64,000 bases of DNA from JAAOZP01 sp038848185 (GTDB lineage Archaea; Thermoproteota; EX4484-205; JAAOZP01). Shown here one piece after another: positions 53,408 through 61,874 of the stretch. The notes under the pieces were generated by a model. The model saw only the letters and a program-made list of their open reading frames with translations, had not been told where the DNA came from and did no database searches. Every line of letters starts with the position of its first letter. Positions within the stretch are counted from its first letter, which is position 1. The stretch covers positions 13,811 through 77,810 of the forward strand of contig JAWCNV010000008.1 in the NCBI GenBank assembly GCA_038848185.1, written 5' to 3'. The position numbers and the translations under genes are program-made.

Positions 53408-54886
53408 TCATCTTCTTCTTTTGAAGATTACTATGACAGATATCACAACGATTAGAATCACGAGTATGATTATGTAGTTCAATGGTAACGTGAAGCCTTC
53501 CCCAGATATCGGGTGGAGGGTGACGCTCGGCGTTACGCTAACTGTTTGAACACACGGCACTGTGACGCCGAAGCCGTTTTCCAAACTAACTAATACGATA
53601 CCCTGATTCGGGGGTATTAGAGGGTAGTGCAGCAGGAGGAGGACCAGGTTCTTGTTCGACCTGACTCTGTGAGGTCCCGGGGTGGAGATTACCCAGGGCT
53701 CGTCAGGCTTAATCGTCATAGGTACGTCGTCGACCACAACATTAGCCTCCTCGCCGGTGAAGAGGTATGCGTAGATGGTGGAGTTTGTCGGTAGGACGAA
53801 CGGGGTATCCTCGTTAGGCCTTATTCCGAGGTATGTTAGACCTGCACCATATGCCAAGCCATATCCCGTTTTAATGCTTCCACTGTGGAGGAACTGAACT
53901 ATTACCGGTTTATCACTGTCGAAAGCTATCGCCTGAAAAACTTTAATCTCGGTTGGCCTAACGTAAGCCTGCTCCCCAGCCTTAACAGTGATCTCTGTAG
54001 CAGCCTTCTGGTTATAGAGATCCCACACAGTGACCTTAGTATCCTCCAAGGCGGATATGATGAACCAGTTTTCCTCCGTTAAAGACCCTTCATCAGCCAA
54101 GTCGGCAACACCGGAGTAGAATCTTCTTCCTATGAAGCCTCCTTCAGCAGAAGGTACGAAGAAGCTTCTCTGCATATCCTTCCCATTAATAGTCATGTAA
54201 CCGCCTTGAATCATTATGTTTCCAGTTGAGGTTATCCTGTAGGCTTTCAAAGGCTTCGGCTGCAGCTCTCTGTACGTGTTTGCTTTAAGCTTGAAGGATT
54301 GTGTAGACCCGTCTTCATCAGTTAACGTCACCTCAGCATCCTCCACGGCAAATATGGTGTGGAGAAGCCCTTTGAGCCCCTGCGAAGTCTCTATCACGAA
54401 TTCTTTACCCACGTATGCTCCATCTATAGAACTATAGAAACCAGCTACAATAGGTCCCGCCGTAGCGTTAACCCCGGGGATCCCTCCCCCGGGCGGCGGG
54501 GATATTATGAGGACTGAAACCAGCTTGCTTGAAACAATCTTGAACATCGTGCCGTTGGGCAGGCGGACATAAACCTTCCCCATAGCGTTCAGAGTTTCCT
54601 CTGACACAAGCCTCTTATCAGGCAGAGTGTAGACCCTCACCTGAGTACCGTCCTGAGAAGCAAGGATGGAGAGGTAGCCGTGATCAGCTACTGTCGCTTG
54701 AACTAGCCTCCAGCCCAGCGACAAGTCAGCGCTTCCAGACACAGTCTCATAATACCAGATTCTTCCAGGAACAACACCGTAGTAAACGTATTCATCCTGA
54801 GGATTTAGAAGAACAATGTAAACAGGCATTAGTAGAAGGATTGTTATTAGAAAGCAGCCCAAACCCTTAAACAGAGAGTTTCTCAT
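53408..54886 (-). CDS. Surface protein paralog 4 (mosaic)
   Basis: 492 residues. Signal peptide as paralog 3 (MRNSLFKGLGCFLI), first repeat as paralog 3 (LNAMGKVYVRLP), middle as paralog 1 (DMQRSFFVPSAEGGFIGRR, SGVADLADEGSLTEENWFI), and C terminus as paralogs 2 and 3 (TPSVTLHPISGEGFTLPL). It ends in a transmembrane helix and FKRRR. About 110 bp (53873-53982) are identical to paralog 1 (43321-43430), so gene conversion or recent duplication is likely. Anchored surface protein; no enzyme motif. Confidence 0.72.
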   Translation of the reverse strand: MRNSLFKGLGCFLITILLLMPVYIVLLNPQDEYVYYGVVPGRIWYYETVSGSADLSLGWRLVQATVADHGYLSILASQDGTQVRVYTLPDKRLVSEETLNAMGKVYVRLPNGTMFKIVSSKLVSVLIISPPPGGGIPGVNATAGPIVAGFYSSIDGAYVGKEFVIETSQGLKGLLHTIFAVEDAEVTLTDEDGSTQSFKLKANTYRELQPKPLKAYRITSTGNIMIQGGYMTINGKDMQRSFFVPSAEGGFIGRRFYSGVADLADEGSLTEENWFIISALEDTKVTVWDLYNQKAATEITVKAGEQAYVRPTEIKVFQAIAFDSDKPVIVQFLHSGSIKTGYGLAYGAGLTYLGIRPNEDTPFVLPTNSTIYAYLFTGEEANVVVDDVPMTIKPDEPWVISTPGPHRVRSNKNLVLLLLHYPLIPPNQGIVLVSLENGFGVTVPCVQTVSVTPSVTLHPISGEGFTLPLNYIIILVILIVVISVIVIFKRRR

Positions 54887-54905
54887 AAAAAAGATGAATT
54901 GCTTC

Positions 54906-54918
54906 CTCTTATAAACTT
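54906..54918 (-). promoter_or_regulatory. TATA element of surface paralog 4
   Basis: On the plus strand CTCTTATAAACTT, 20 bp from the ATG at 54886. Confidence 0.55.
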
Positions 54919-55030
54919 GACTCTACAATTACTCTATCTGAAACAGAGAAATAGGCTTATACTCACGTAGATCTATTAACCTATATTGCGGTTGCTTAAC
55001 CCACTTTTCGACGGAGAGAGCACGGTTCCA

Positions 55031-56134
55031 TTAGCCCCGTGGGTCGAATCTTGGAATCTCCATCTGTTTTCCTCCTCTTAAGGCTGATTGGTGAGCGATT
55101 ATCCCTGGGATAGTCATGGCTAGAGCCTCATACACTCCGATGGCTGGAGAACGTTTCTCAACTATTGATTCAACGAACTCGTGAACTATGAAAACATGAG
55201 AACCATCATGCCCGCTTTGATGACGCAGCGGCTCAGGAAGCATAGGTGTCCTCCACCACTCTGTCTGCTGGTAGCTCTCCACCTGCGGCAAGTCTAAAAC
55301 ACTGTTCCCAGCCCTCCAGACAATGTGTTTAGCACCATTAGGATGCGGCTCGAAAAAACTCATTTTATCCCCGAGCCACTGTCCCCTCTCGCATGAGCCA
55401 ACGGGCGCGTTCCAGTAGACCGCTACCTTGAAAGCATTACCTTTTTCCGTTACGAAAAACGCGGTCTCATTCCAGAAAGGATTATTGTAAGCATTATTCT
55501 TAAGAATTGGAGACTCGTCTCCCCAGCCTACGCATGAAACCCTAACCATCCTTTCTCCAGTAACTCCGACTAAGTATGCAGTGCAATGCGTAGGGTAATG
55601 CATAGGGGGAAACCCGTAGCGCCAAGTCTTATTACCCTTATTGCTGAAGAATAATGACGCCAATCCTGGATGATAGTATTCAGCCTCCGTGTAGAATATC
55701 CTGCCGAACCTGCCCTCATTAAACCATTTCCTAGCTGAGATCACCGCCTGATGATACCAGCTGGTCTCTGCCATCATGTAATTTAACCCGGTTTCTCTCA
55801 CAGCCTCGAGAAGCATACTTGCCTCCTCCAGCGTCATGCAGGCAGGAACCGCGCAAACGACGTGTTTCCCAGCTTTCAGACACTCGACCGCTTGTTTAGC
55901 ATGAAGGGGTGCGGGTGTGAAAAGGGCGACTGCCTCAACTCTCCGATCCTGCAGAAGCTCCTCAAGATTCTCATAGGATTTCCCACACCCGTAAACCTGA
56001 ATTAAATGTCCACGTTTTTCAGGAACAGGGTCGCACACCGCCTCCACGGTGCAGTGTGGATGCTTATGCCATTCGAAGACAGACCCGAATCCCCCGCCCA
56101 CTACTCCTATACGTATCTTCTCAGGTGGATTCAT
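55031..56134 (-). CDS. Gfo/Idh/MocA family oxidoreductase
   Basis: 367 residues. RIGVVGGGFGSVFEWHKHP is the N-terminal NAD(P)-binding loop; AVALFTPAPLHAKQAVECLKAGKHVVCAVPACMTLEEA the conserved strand that holds the usual EKP-type motif (here VPA, so the lysine is absent). The second domain carries YYHPGLASLFF and YPTHCTAYLVG. The family oxidises or reduces sugars and inositols. The missing EKP lysine means a non-dehydrogenase or altered mechanism, though some glycosidase-like members of the family (for example the GH109 type) have similar changes. Lies 55-60 kb beside a fucosidase, consistent with sugar metabolism. Confidence 0.78.
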   Translation of the reverse strand: MNPPEKIRIGVVGGGFGSVFEWHKHPHCTVEAVCDPVPEKRGHLIQVYGCGKSYENLEELLQDRRVEAVALFTPAPLHAKQAVECLKAGKHVVCAVPACMTLEEASMLLEAVRETGLNYMMAETSWYHQAVISARKWFNEGRFGRIFYTEAEYYHPGLASLFFSNKGNKTWRYGFPPMHYPTHCTAYLVGVTGERMVRVSCVGWGDESPILKNNAYNNPFWNETAFFVTEKGNAFKVAVYWNAPVGSCERGQWLGDKMSFFEPHPNGAKHIVWRAGNSVLDLPQVESYQQTEWWRTPMLPEPLRHQSGHDGSHVFIVHEFVESIVEKRSPAIGVYEALAMTIPGIIAHQSALRGGKQMEIPRFDPRG

Positions 56135-56441
56135 GTTTTCAAAATACTTGATGAAAGTTAAAGCTTTTTACAAGGGTGGAGATGGAAAACCTGATTGTGA
56201 AAATCAGAATTGTTAACAAAGAGGAGGATTACTACATCTTGCACTCAGTAAATAAAGCCCAGTATTATTAGAATCCTAATGTTGCTATAACATTTCCCCT
56301 TTTTTAAGCTCTTGGCTTTAAGGCTTAAAATTCATGGTTATTTTAATCCTAGGGAATTATCTTCTGAAGGGTAATTTAGCACTAAGAGAAAAGGAGTGCT
56401 TTCCGTTTTTGACATTTACGTTAGAAGTCCTTGGGGCAGAT
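56135..56441. other. Intergenic stretch without a convincing gene
   Basis: A 29-codon plus-strand frame (ATG near 56182, MENLIVKIRIVNKEEDYYIL...) has a purine-rich GGGTGGAG just before it but no homology that I recognise. AT-rich elsewhere, no repeat found. Confidence 0.3.
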
Positions 56442-57572
56442 TTAAAGTTCCTTCCGTGGCCGAACGTATTCCGTAGCTAATGCTTTCCACATCCTTGGTG
56501 TGATATGTTCCTGCATTATATGCTGATAATAGCCGAACCATGTCGTCTCCCCTAGCGGCCTTCTGTAATCAGGGTCCACCCCCGGCTCATTTCCTGAATA
56601 ACCTTCGTCTCTTCCACCATCAGGGCTTGGAACGAGCCCATCAGGATAGCCTATGCGAGCCAGCATCATTTCAACGCTGTGCAACCATTCATGTACAATT
56701 ATTTCTCTGAAAAAGTCATCTGACCAGCCATCCGGATAATAAGCTATATAGATATAGTTCTCGTATGCATCTCCATAGATAACAGGAGCAAGCGGAGCCT
56801 TAGGATACCATACCATGAAGCATAGGAAGTACTTCTTATACGAATTAAAAAAATCGTCAAGCGCCCAAGTAACCGCGGGATCATCCTCCTTTAGCCAATT
56901 CATCTTACTCGGTCCTCCTTCAGTTATCTTGGTTAAAGTTACATTTACAATTCTGACGTCTAACTTAATGTTAACCTGTCCCCGGCTTAATTGGAATATT
57001 TGAGTTGAGACTAAGTTAAATTGATGGATGATGTGATCTATCTCTTCATAAGAAAGACTGTAAGAAACCCTTTCTCCGCCGGACAGCCGAACATCAACAT
57101 ACTTGAATATATACAAGATCGCGTGGAACTCATTGGCGAGATCAGGGTTAGCGTTTGCAGGAACGATCTTGTTGAGACGCCTTATGTTTTCAATTGCCCA
57201 GAAACGGCTTTGGTTAGTTGTACCAATAGCCGTGTCTATAATCCTGTGGTATGCGTCCAGTGCTTCAGCGTATTTCCCCTTAGATTCTAGGTCAGACGCG
57301 ATGACCCGCCAGTAATCAGTTAAATTAAATTCCTGGTATATTTTATTTAGCAAATCCACTTGGTTTTGGAGATGAGTGATTTGATCGGTTAATGAGTATA
57401 TAGCTTTGTCTTTATCATTGATTATTGCCACATAGCTGTCGGCTACTAAAAATAAACCAGCTATTAAGATAATGCACATTATTTCAAGAGCAGTAGCAAC
57501 ATTTTTACTTACTACCTCTTCATGCTTAAACTTATCCTTTTTAAGTGAACGCGAACTTGCCTTCATCAGCAT
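56442..57572 (-). CDS. Membrane-anchored HExxH metalloprotease-like protein
   Basis: 376 residues. One N-terminal membrane helix (about 30-50), a short coiled coil (LTDQITHLQNQVDLLNKIYQ), a TPR-like helical region (YWRVIASDLESKGKYAEALDAYH) and a C-terminal domain with IIVHEWLHSVE (H294, H298) and a following glycine-rich SPDGGRDEGY. The HExxH plus the later acidic residues suggest a zinc metalloprotease outside the cell. Family not recognised beyond that. Upstream neighbour on the same strand is the 164-residue membrane protein, 244 bp away. Confidence 0.7.
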   Translation of the reverse strand: MLMKASSRSLKKDKFKHEEVVSKNVATALEIMCIILIAGLFLVADSYVAIINDKDKAIYSLTDQITHLQNQVDLLNKIYQEFNLTDYWRVIASDLESKGKYAEALDAYHRIIDTAIGTTNQSRFWAIENIRRLNKIVPANANPDLANEFHAILYIFKYVDVRLSGGERVSYSLSYEEIDHIIHQFNLVSTQIFQLSRGQVNIKLDVRIVNVTLTKITEGGPSKMNWLKEDDPAVTWALDDFFNSYKKYFLCFMVWYPKAPLAPVIYGDAYENYIYIAYYPDGWSDDFFREIIVHEWLHSVEMMLARIGYPDGLVPSPDGGRDEGYSGNEPGVDPDYRRPLGETTWFGYYQHIMQEHITPRMWKALATEYVRPRKEL

Positions 57573-57816
57573 TGTTCTGGCGATTTAGTATTTATGTTTT
57601 AAACATTGCTTCAAATAATATGGAATTCTTCGTTCATTTTTAAAGGAGAGCCACCTAGTACCGACTCAATAATCCTTTCTAAGCTCAGCCAACAACTTGC
57701 TAAAAGCAGTGTAACTATTTCTTCTGGTTATTCATGATACCTGAAGACCAGCACCTCAACTGATCTTCAATAGATCTTACAATGCAAATAAATTTGACGA
57801 GTATTCTAGGACTGTT

Positions 57817-58311
57817 TTAGAGAAGCGGCGAAAGTGGTTGCGGCGACATTGTAGAGGAGGGAGTGTTTTTTGTCTGGATAGATGCTAGGAACGCGTCAAA
57901 ATCTTCCATAAAGCGCTCTTTAGCTTTCCCAACGTCCCACAAATATAGAAACAATAGGACAGCAAGAAAAACCATGCAAATAGTTAGTGGGAAGAAATCT
58001 TTCGGTATAGGTAGCAGGGAGAGAACAGCTGGAGAAAGGAGGACGAGAAACATAACCATAGAGCTTTGGAAGAGAAACGCTAGATAAAAATTAAAATCAA
58101 TTGTTATACGCGAATCCTTATCCTCCTGCGTTATGTTGATTACTGCAGTACCCCTTCCCTTTCTAGGATTAAAGCTGACCAAGGAACCAAAGACCACCTC
58201 AATACGGTTTGGCGGAGAAAAGCCTGTTACACGCATATTTTTTCTAACCAAGTAGCTTAATATAAGGTAGTAAGCATCACGCTGAGAAAGACTTATGAAT
58301 CGTACGCCCAT
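57817..58311 (-). CDS. Two-helix membrane protein, unknown function
   Basis: 164 residues. N-terminal soluble part (about 1-73) with beta strands (RIEVVFGSLVSFN), two membrane helices (about 74-98 and 106-122) and a C-terminal cytosolic tail. Not recognised. A decayed relative of its middle is at 51213-51324, so this family was once present in two copies. A Shine-Dalgarno is not evident and the ATG at 58311 follows a plausible AT-rich promoter. Confidence 0.5.
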   Translation of the reverse strand: MGVRFISLSQRDAYYLILSYLVRKNMRVTGFSPPNRIEVVFGSLVSFNPRKGRGTAVINITQEDKDSRITIDFNFYLAFLFQSSMVMFLVLLSPAVLSLLPIPKDFFPLTICMVFLAVLLFLYLWDVGKAKERFMEDFDAFLASIQTKNTPSSTMSPQPLSPLL

Positions 58312-58680
58312 TTGTATATACTTAATGACACCGTTAGAATTAAATTTTTCCTTCCGCGATTAAAAAGCGTGGAGAACGCTTCAGAACAGCCTTCAAAGGT
58401 TACGAAACGAGCATGGCGATAGACTATGGGAGGACGAAAGGCACCGTCAGAGAAATCAGGGAGGAAATTGAATTGACCTTCATTAGCACAAACTAAAAGT
58501 ATTCGAAAACTGATCTTCACGGTATCATAAGCGAACCTAATGTTTTAGGCGATTAGATAAAAGGCAATAATACACAGTTAGCGTTTATCTCGGAGCACTA
58601 CTCCTTCAGGGTCTCAATGATAGCTTCATAATTTAATTAGAACAAAAATCCCAAATTTGAGGAACGTGCAATATCTTATT
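58312..58680. other. Intergenic stretch with one open frame lacking a start
   Basis: On the plus strand 58344-58496 is open for 50 codons (GERFRTAFKGYETSMAIDYG, TKGTVREIREEIELTFISTN) but has only an internal ATG and no promoter. It looks like the end of a small gene that has lost its front. No repeat or RNA gene was recognised. Confidence 0.3.
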
Positions 58681-60180
58681 TTAAACTTTCTCCTCCAATT
58701 CGATTCGGAAGCAGTGAGCAAATTCTGTAACTGGCTTATCTGGAAGCCTAATGCCTAAACCGAACCAGGTCTGATGGAATTGGATTTCGCCCTCGAAGCC
58801 TAAAAGCTGGACTGATTGAACCTTCGGTGAAACATCAGATGCTAATGAATGTATCAATGCTTTTCCATTGCTTGACCATCTCATCTGAAAAGCATAGAGG
58901 ACGCCTCCCTTAGAGGTGAAACGGTAGTCCTGTTCGGTCCACGGTATTTCGGCCTCTTTAAATGGGCCGCTTTCCGGGGCTAGTAATGGCCCTTCCCCTG
59001 CAACCTTCCATGGCCGTGTTCCATAAATGGCTTCACCATGAATTTCCATCCATTCTGCTAAACGAGCCAAGATATACAATTCTTCATCATCAAGCGTACC
59101 ATCGGGACGTAGTGGGAAGTTCAGCAATAGGTTGCCGTTCTTACTAACAGTGTTGATCAGTATATCGATGATGTGCTTTGGAGTCTTATAGGGTTGGCGG
59201 GCATGGTAATGCCAATTACCAATGCAGGTGTCGATTTGCCAAGGATGTTCGGCGATGCCGGCCTGCATGCCCCGCTCAATATCTAAAACTCCAACTCTAT
59301 ATACCTCGGGACTCGGATCCTTCTGCGTGTAAACTGCTTGATTTGTTCCATGGATTTTAACGCTTGTATTATAAAGGTGAGCGATAATATGTAATCCTGG
59401 CTCCGGGTTATTCGCCCTTCTACCCTCAACCTCTTTGGGCCAATATAGGCGAAAAGCCTCCTCAGACCAGTAGAAGGGAACTCCTCCATCGGTATAGAGG
59501 AGATCTGGATTATACTGATCTATCAGGTCCTTGATTCTTTCGAACCAACGCTGATGCCACCATGCATTACTGGTATATCCCATTCTGCCGAACTCTTCTC
59601 TGTTTGGAAGATACAGGTCCTTGTATTCAGGGTCGTTGCCATCGTAAGGTATGCCCGCATATGGACCGGTCTTGTCGCTACCTTTGTTGGCGGAAAACCA
59701 TTGAAATGCAGCCCCAAGATGTTCTGACACACCGAATTTAAGTCCTCTCTTTCGGGCTGCCCTTTCAAATAGACCGACGATGTCCTTGTGAGGGCCGAAA
59801 TTCACTGCATTCCACCTATGGTGTTTCGAGTTCCAATTGTCGAAATTGTCGTGATGAACCGCTAGGACGACGAAATATCGGGCACCAGCTTTCACGTATA
59901 AATCCATTAGGGCATCGGGGTCAAACCTCTCAGCTTTCCATAGTTTTATGATGTCCTTGTAACCAAATTTGGATGGATGCCCATAGTGGCGCCAGTGATG
60001 AAGATATTGCTCATGCCCTTCAATATACATGTTCCTGGCGTACCAATCACCTGCCATAGGAGCAGACTGCGGCCCCCAGTGTGCCCAAATGCCGAACTTA
60101 GCATCCCTAAACCATTCGGGGCATTTAAAAGTTCTTAGCGATTCCCAGGTTGGCTCAAAGGGCCCTGATTGAATTTCCAT
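58681..60180 (-). CDS. Alpha-L-fucosidase (GH29)
   Basis: 499 residues. GH29 hallmarks: FGIWAHWGPQSAP, EGHEQYLHHWRH, YFVVLAVHHDNFDNWNSKH, and LLYTDGGVPF with the nucleophile D231. It removes terminal alpha-linked L-fucose. No signal peptide, so it acts inside the cell on imported oligosaccharides. The C-terminal beta domain (about 400-499) is complete. It probably works with the glycan enzymes of 24-42 kb, though 17 kb away. Confidence 0.9.
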   Translation of the reverse strand: MEIQSGPFEPTWESLRTFKCPEWFRDAKFGIWAHWGPQSAPMAGDWYARNMYIEGHEQYLHHWRHYGHPSKFGYKDIIKLWKAERFDPDALMDLYVKAGARYFVVLAVHHDNFDNWNSKHHRWNAVNFGPHKDIVGLFERAARKRGLKFGVSEHLGAAFQWFSANKGSDKTGPYAGIPYDGNDPEYKDLYLPNREEFGRMGYTSNAWWHQRWFERIKDLIDQYNPDLLYTDGGVPFYWSEEAFRLYWPKEVEGRRANNPEPGLHIIAHLYNTSVKIHGTNQAVYTQKDPSPEVYRVGVLDIERGMQAGIAEHPWQIDTCIGNWHYHARQPYKTPKHIIDILINTVSKNGNLLLNFPLRPDGTLDDEELYILARLAEWMEIHGEAIYGTRPWKVAGEGPLLAPESGPFKEAEIPWTEQDYRFTSKGGVLYAFQMRWSSNGKALIHSLASDVSPKVQSVQLLGFEGEIQFHQTWFGLGIRLPDKPVTEFAHCFRIELEEKV

Positions 60181-60274
60181 CTTGAACCCGTATCAGAATT
60201 AAGAAGCTTATTAAAGATTTACTTATAGTACGTGTCAAGTTTGGCTTCACTTTCCTTAAACCTAGGCTTCTTCG

Positions 60275-60565
60275 TCACGTAAAATCTATTGATAATCGAT
60301 TGCCAGCATGCGAAACATCTCTATCGATGAAATGCCTAGCGCTCACGTATTCCCCATCCTGCTTGAACGGAAGCAGCGTCTTATCTGGCAGCGACGTAGC
60401 GTTTATGGGTTTTCCCTTTATGCATTTAGATATGCGGGTACCCTTCTGTATCAATTCAACCATCAGCTTCTCAACTGCGTCGTAAACCATCTTCTCGTTA
60501 ACCGCTCCGGTGCAAACAAGCTTACCACTAGCAAATAAAAGAATCACAACATCCGGATCGTGCAT
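60275..60565 (-). CDS. Half TATA-binding protein (second repeat only) fused to an unrelated tail
   Basis: 96 residues. The first 41, MHDPDVVILLFASGKLVCTG and AVNEKMVYDAVEKLMVELIQ, are the second direct repeat of archaeal TBP, whose normal sequence runs on from GLIYRM upstream; the frame to the left keeps GLIYR before the start codon, so the homology begins about 60583. A full TBP is about 180-200 residues with two repeats. The remaining 55 residues are not TBP. The fragment lies directly behind the PD-(D/E)XK-like gene, 8 bp away. DNA to the copy at 63440 is about 79% identical while 40 of 41 residues are the same. Confidence 0.7.
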   Translation of the reverse strand: MHDPDVVILLFASGKLVCTGAVNEKMVYDAVEKLMVELIQKGTRISKCIKGKPINATSLPDKTLLPFKQDGEYVSARHFIDRDVSHAGNRLSIDFT

Positions 60566-60573
60566 ACGATATA

Positions 60574-61143
60574 TTAAACCGATTTGAATGTTATTTCACT
60601 CTCATTTGCCTTCCATGAACGTGTATCAAACTCGATAATTGTTATTTTCTCCCCCTGTGTTTTGCTCAGCTTCCTTATATTTTCTCTAGCCCTCTCTAAA
60701 GAGCACCTATTGCCAATAACAACCTCTATGAGATAGGTATATCTCAAATCATTTCTTTTAAATTCTGCAAGTTTTTCCAAGTCATCTTCGATTTCACTCA
60801 GATTAGGAGCGAGTTTAAATTCTATGACTGCAAGATTTTGACTCGTATTTGGCACATGCATAATGAAATCAGGAATTTTCCCGTTTTTAAACAAATGTTG
60901 ATACCTTTTATCTACTTCTGCTTGAATTATCGGCTCACCAAGATTCACATTGCCCTTATCAATTAATTTTCGAAGCTGGTGGTAAAATTCATATGCGAAA
61001 GGCCTCTCTAAATATTTTTCAACAATTTCCTTTTCCGGTTCGGAATAGTCTCTTTTTGAGGGTATACAATATCTTTCATCCATATTTTCTAAAGCCATTT
61101 TCACAGCCTCGATCACATCCTTAACTACCATATGTATCCTCAA
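60574..61143 (-). CDS. PD-(D/E)XK nuclease-like protein
   Basis: 189 residues. GKIPDFIMHVPNT followed by LAVIEFKLA reads as the P-D...E-x-K motif (D of PDF, E and K of EFK) of restriction-endonuclease-like folds. N-terminal helices contain FAYEFYHQLRKLI, a conserved phrase in a group of archaeal proteins of this type. The role could be defence or DNA repair, but no partner such as a methyltransferase is near. The 3' end overlaps the half-TBP homology by a few bases. Confidence 0.65.
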   Translation of the reverse strand: MRIHMVVKDVIEAVKMALENMDERYCIPSKRDYSEPEKEIVEKYLERPFAYEFYHQLRKLIDKGNVNLGEPIIQAEVDKRYQHLFKNGKIPDFIMHVPNTSQNLAVIEFKLAPNLSEIEDDLEKLAEFKRNDLRYTYLIEVVIGNRCSLERARENIRKLSKTQGEKITIIEFDTRSWKANESEITFKSV

Positions 61144-61278
61144 CTCCTATCTTTGTCAATCCTTTTTATAAATCCTCCTTTTTATAGGAGTATAAAAAAT
61201 GTAACATAAAAGGTTTGTAATATACCTCTTGGTACAAGATAGTGGGCTGACTTTTCCATACGTAAAACTGGTCATAGA

Positions 61279-61291
61279 GTTTATATATAAG
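61279..61291 (+). promoter_or_regulatory. TATA element of the 61313 gene
   Basis: GTTTATATATAAG, centred 28 bp before the ATG at 61313. It supports this ATG over the in-frame start at 61229. Confidence 0.65.
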
Positions 61292-61312
61292 TTCATTTCA
61301 TATCATTATAAA

Positions 61313-61864
61313 ATGATAAATAAGATAGGTGTTACATTTGTATTTTTCATATGGGGGGTGATTGTTCTTACTGTTGCGTTAGTAACTTTAGGAGGCGGCT
61401 CTTCACATGATAATACTTACTCTCCAGAGAGTTCAGGGAGTTTAAAGCTTCCCCCGTCAACTCGGATTCCGATGTTTATGGTGGATTTTGTGGATGTACC
61501 TCTAGTAGAGGTCTTTCCCACTATAGAAATTTCACGAGGATCTAGTGTTGAAGTACTTATGAGAGTGTGGAAAGTAAGAGCAGACGCTGAAGTGTTTAAA
61601 CCAATAGTTTATGTAGCGGGTAATATGTTTACACCTAGTGTTGATGAGGGAAAACTCAAAGAACAGGTGAACATCTATGCTTCTGGAATCAAAATTGAGC
61701 TCAGCCCTCTGAGTGTCTCCTTCACCCCCTCTGTTGAAAAGGCTCAAATGCTTCTTTATATTAAAATAGAAGAGACTGCCATTCCAGGCGTATACTGGCT
61801 TTGTATTCTATATAGAGATGGAACGGGCTTTGGCTTAACTGATCTTAGAATAGTAGTTAGTTAA
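61313..61864 (+). CDS. Secreted or membrane-anchored protein, unknown function
   Basis: 183 residues from the ATG at 61313. Signal/anchor helix IGVTFVFFIWGVIVLTVALVTL, then a linker (GGGSSHDNTYSPESSGS) and a beta-rich domain (PMFMVDFVDVPLVEVFP, RGSSVEVLMRVWK, AQMLLYIKIEETAIPGVYWLCILYRDG) that looks like an Ig-like or beta-sandwich fold. Not recognised. The stop is 10 bp before the next gene's ATG, whose Shine-Dalgarno lies over the stop codon, so the two are translated together. Confidence 0.6.
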   Translation: MINKIGVTFVFFIWGVIVLTVALVTLGGGSSHDNTYSPESSGSLKLPPSTRIPMFMVDFVDVPLVEVFPTIEISRGSSVEVLMRVWKVRADAEVFKPIVYVAGNMFTPSVDEGKLKEQVNIYASGIKIELSPLSVSFTPSVEKAQMLLYIKIEETAIPGVYWLCILYRDGTGFGLTDLRIVVS

Positions 61865-61874
61865 GGTGATCGCG

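Noticed and set aside
58293..58520. 75-codon minus-strand open frame
   Set aside because: No homology or promoter, and a plus-strand frame with better coding feel lies in the same bases.
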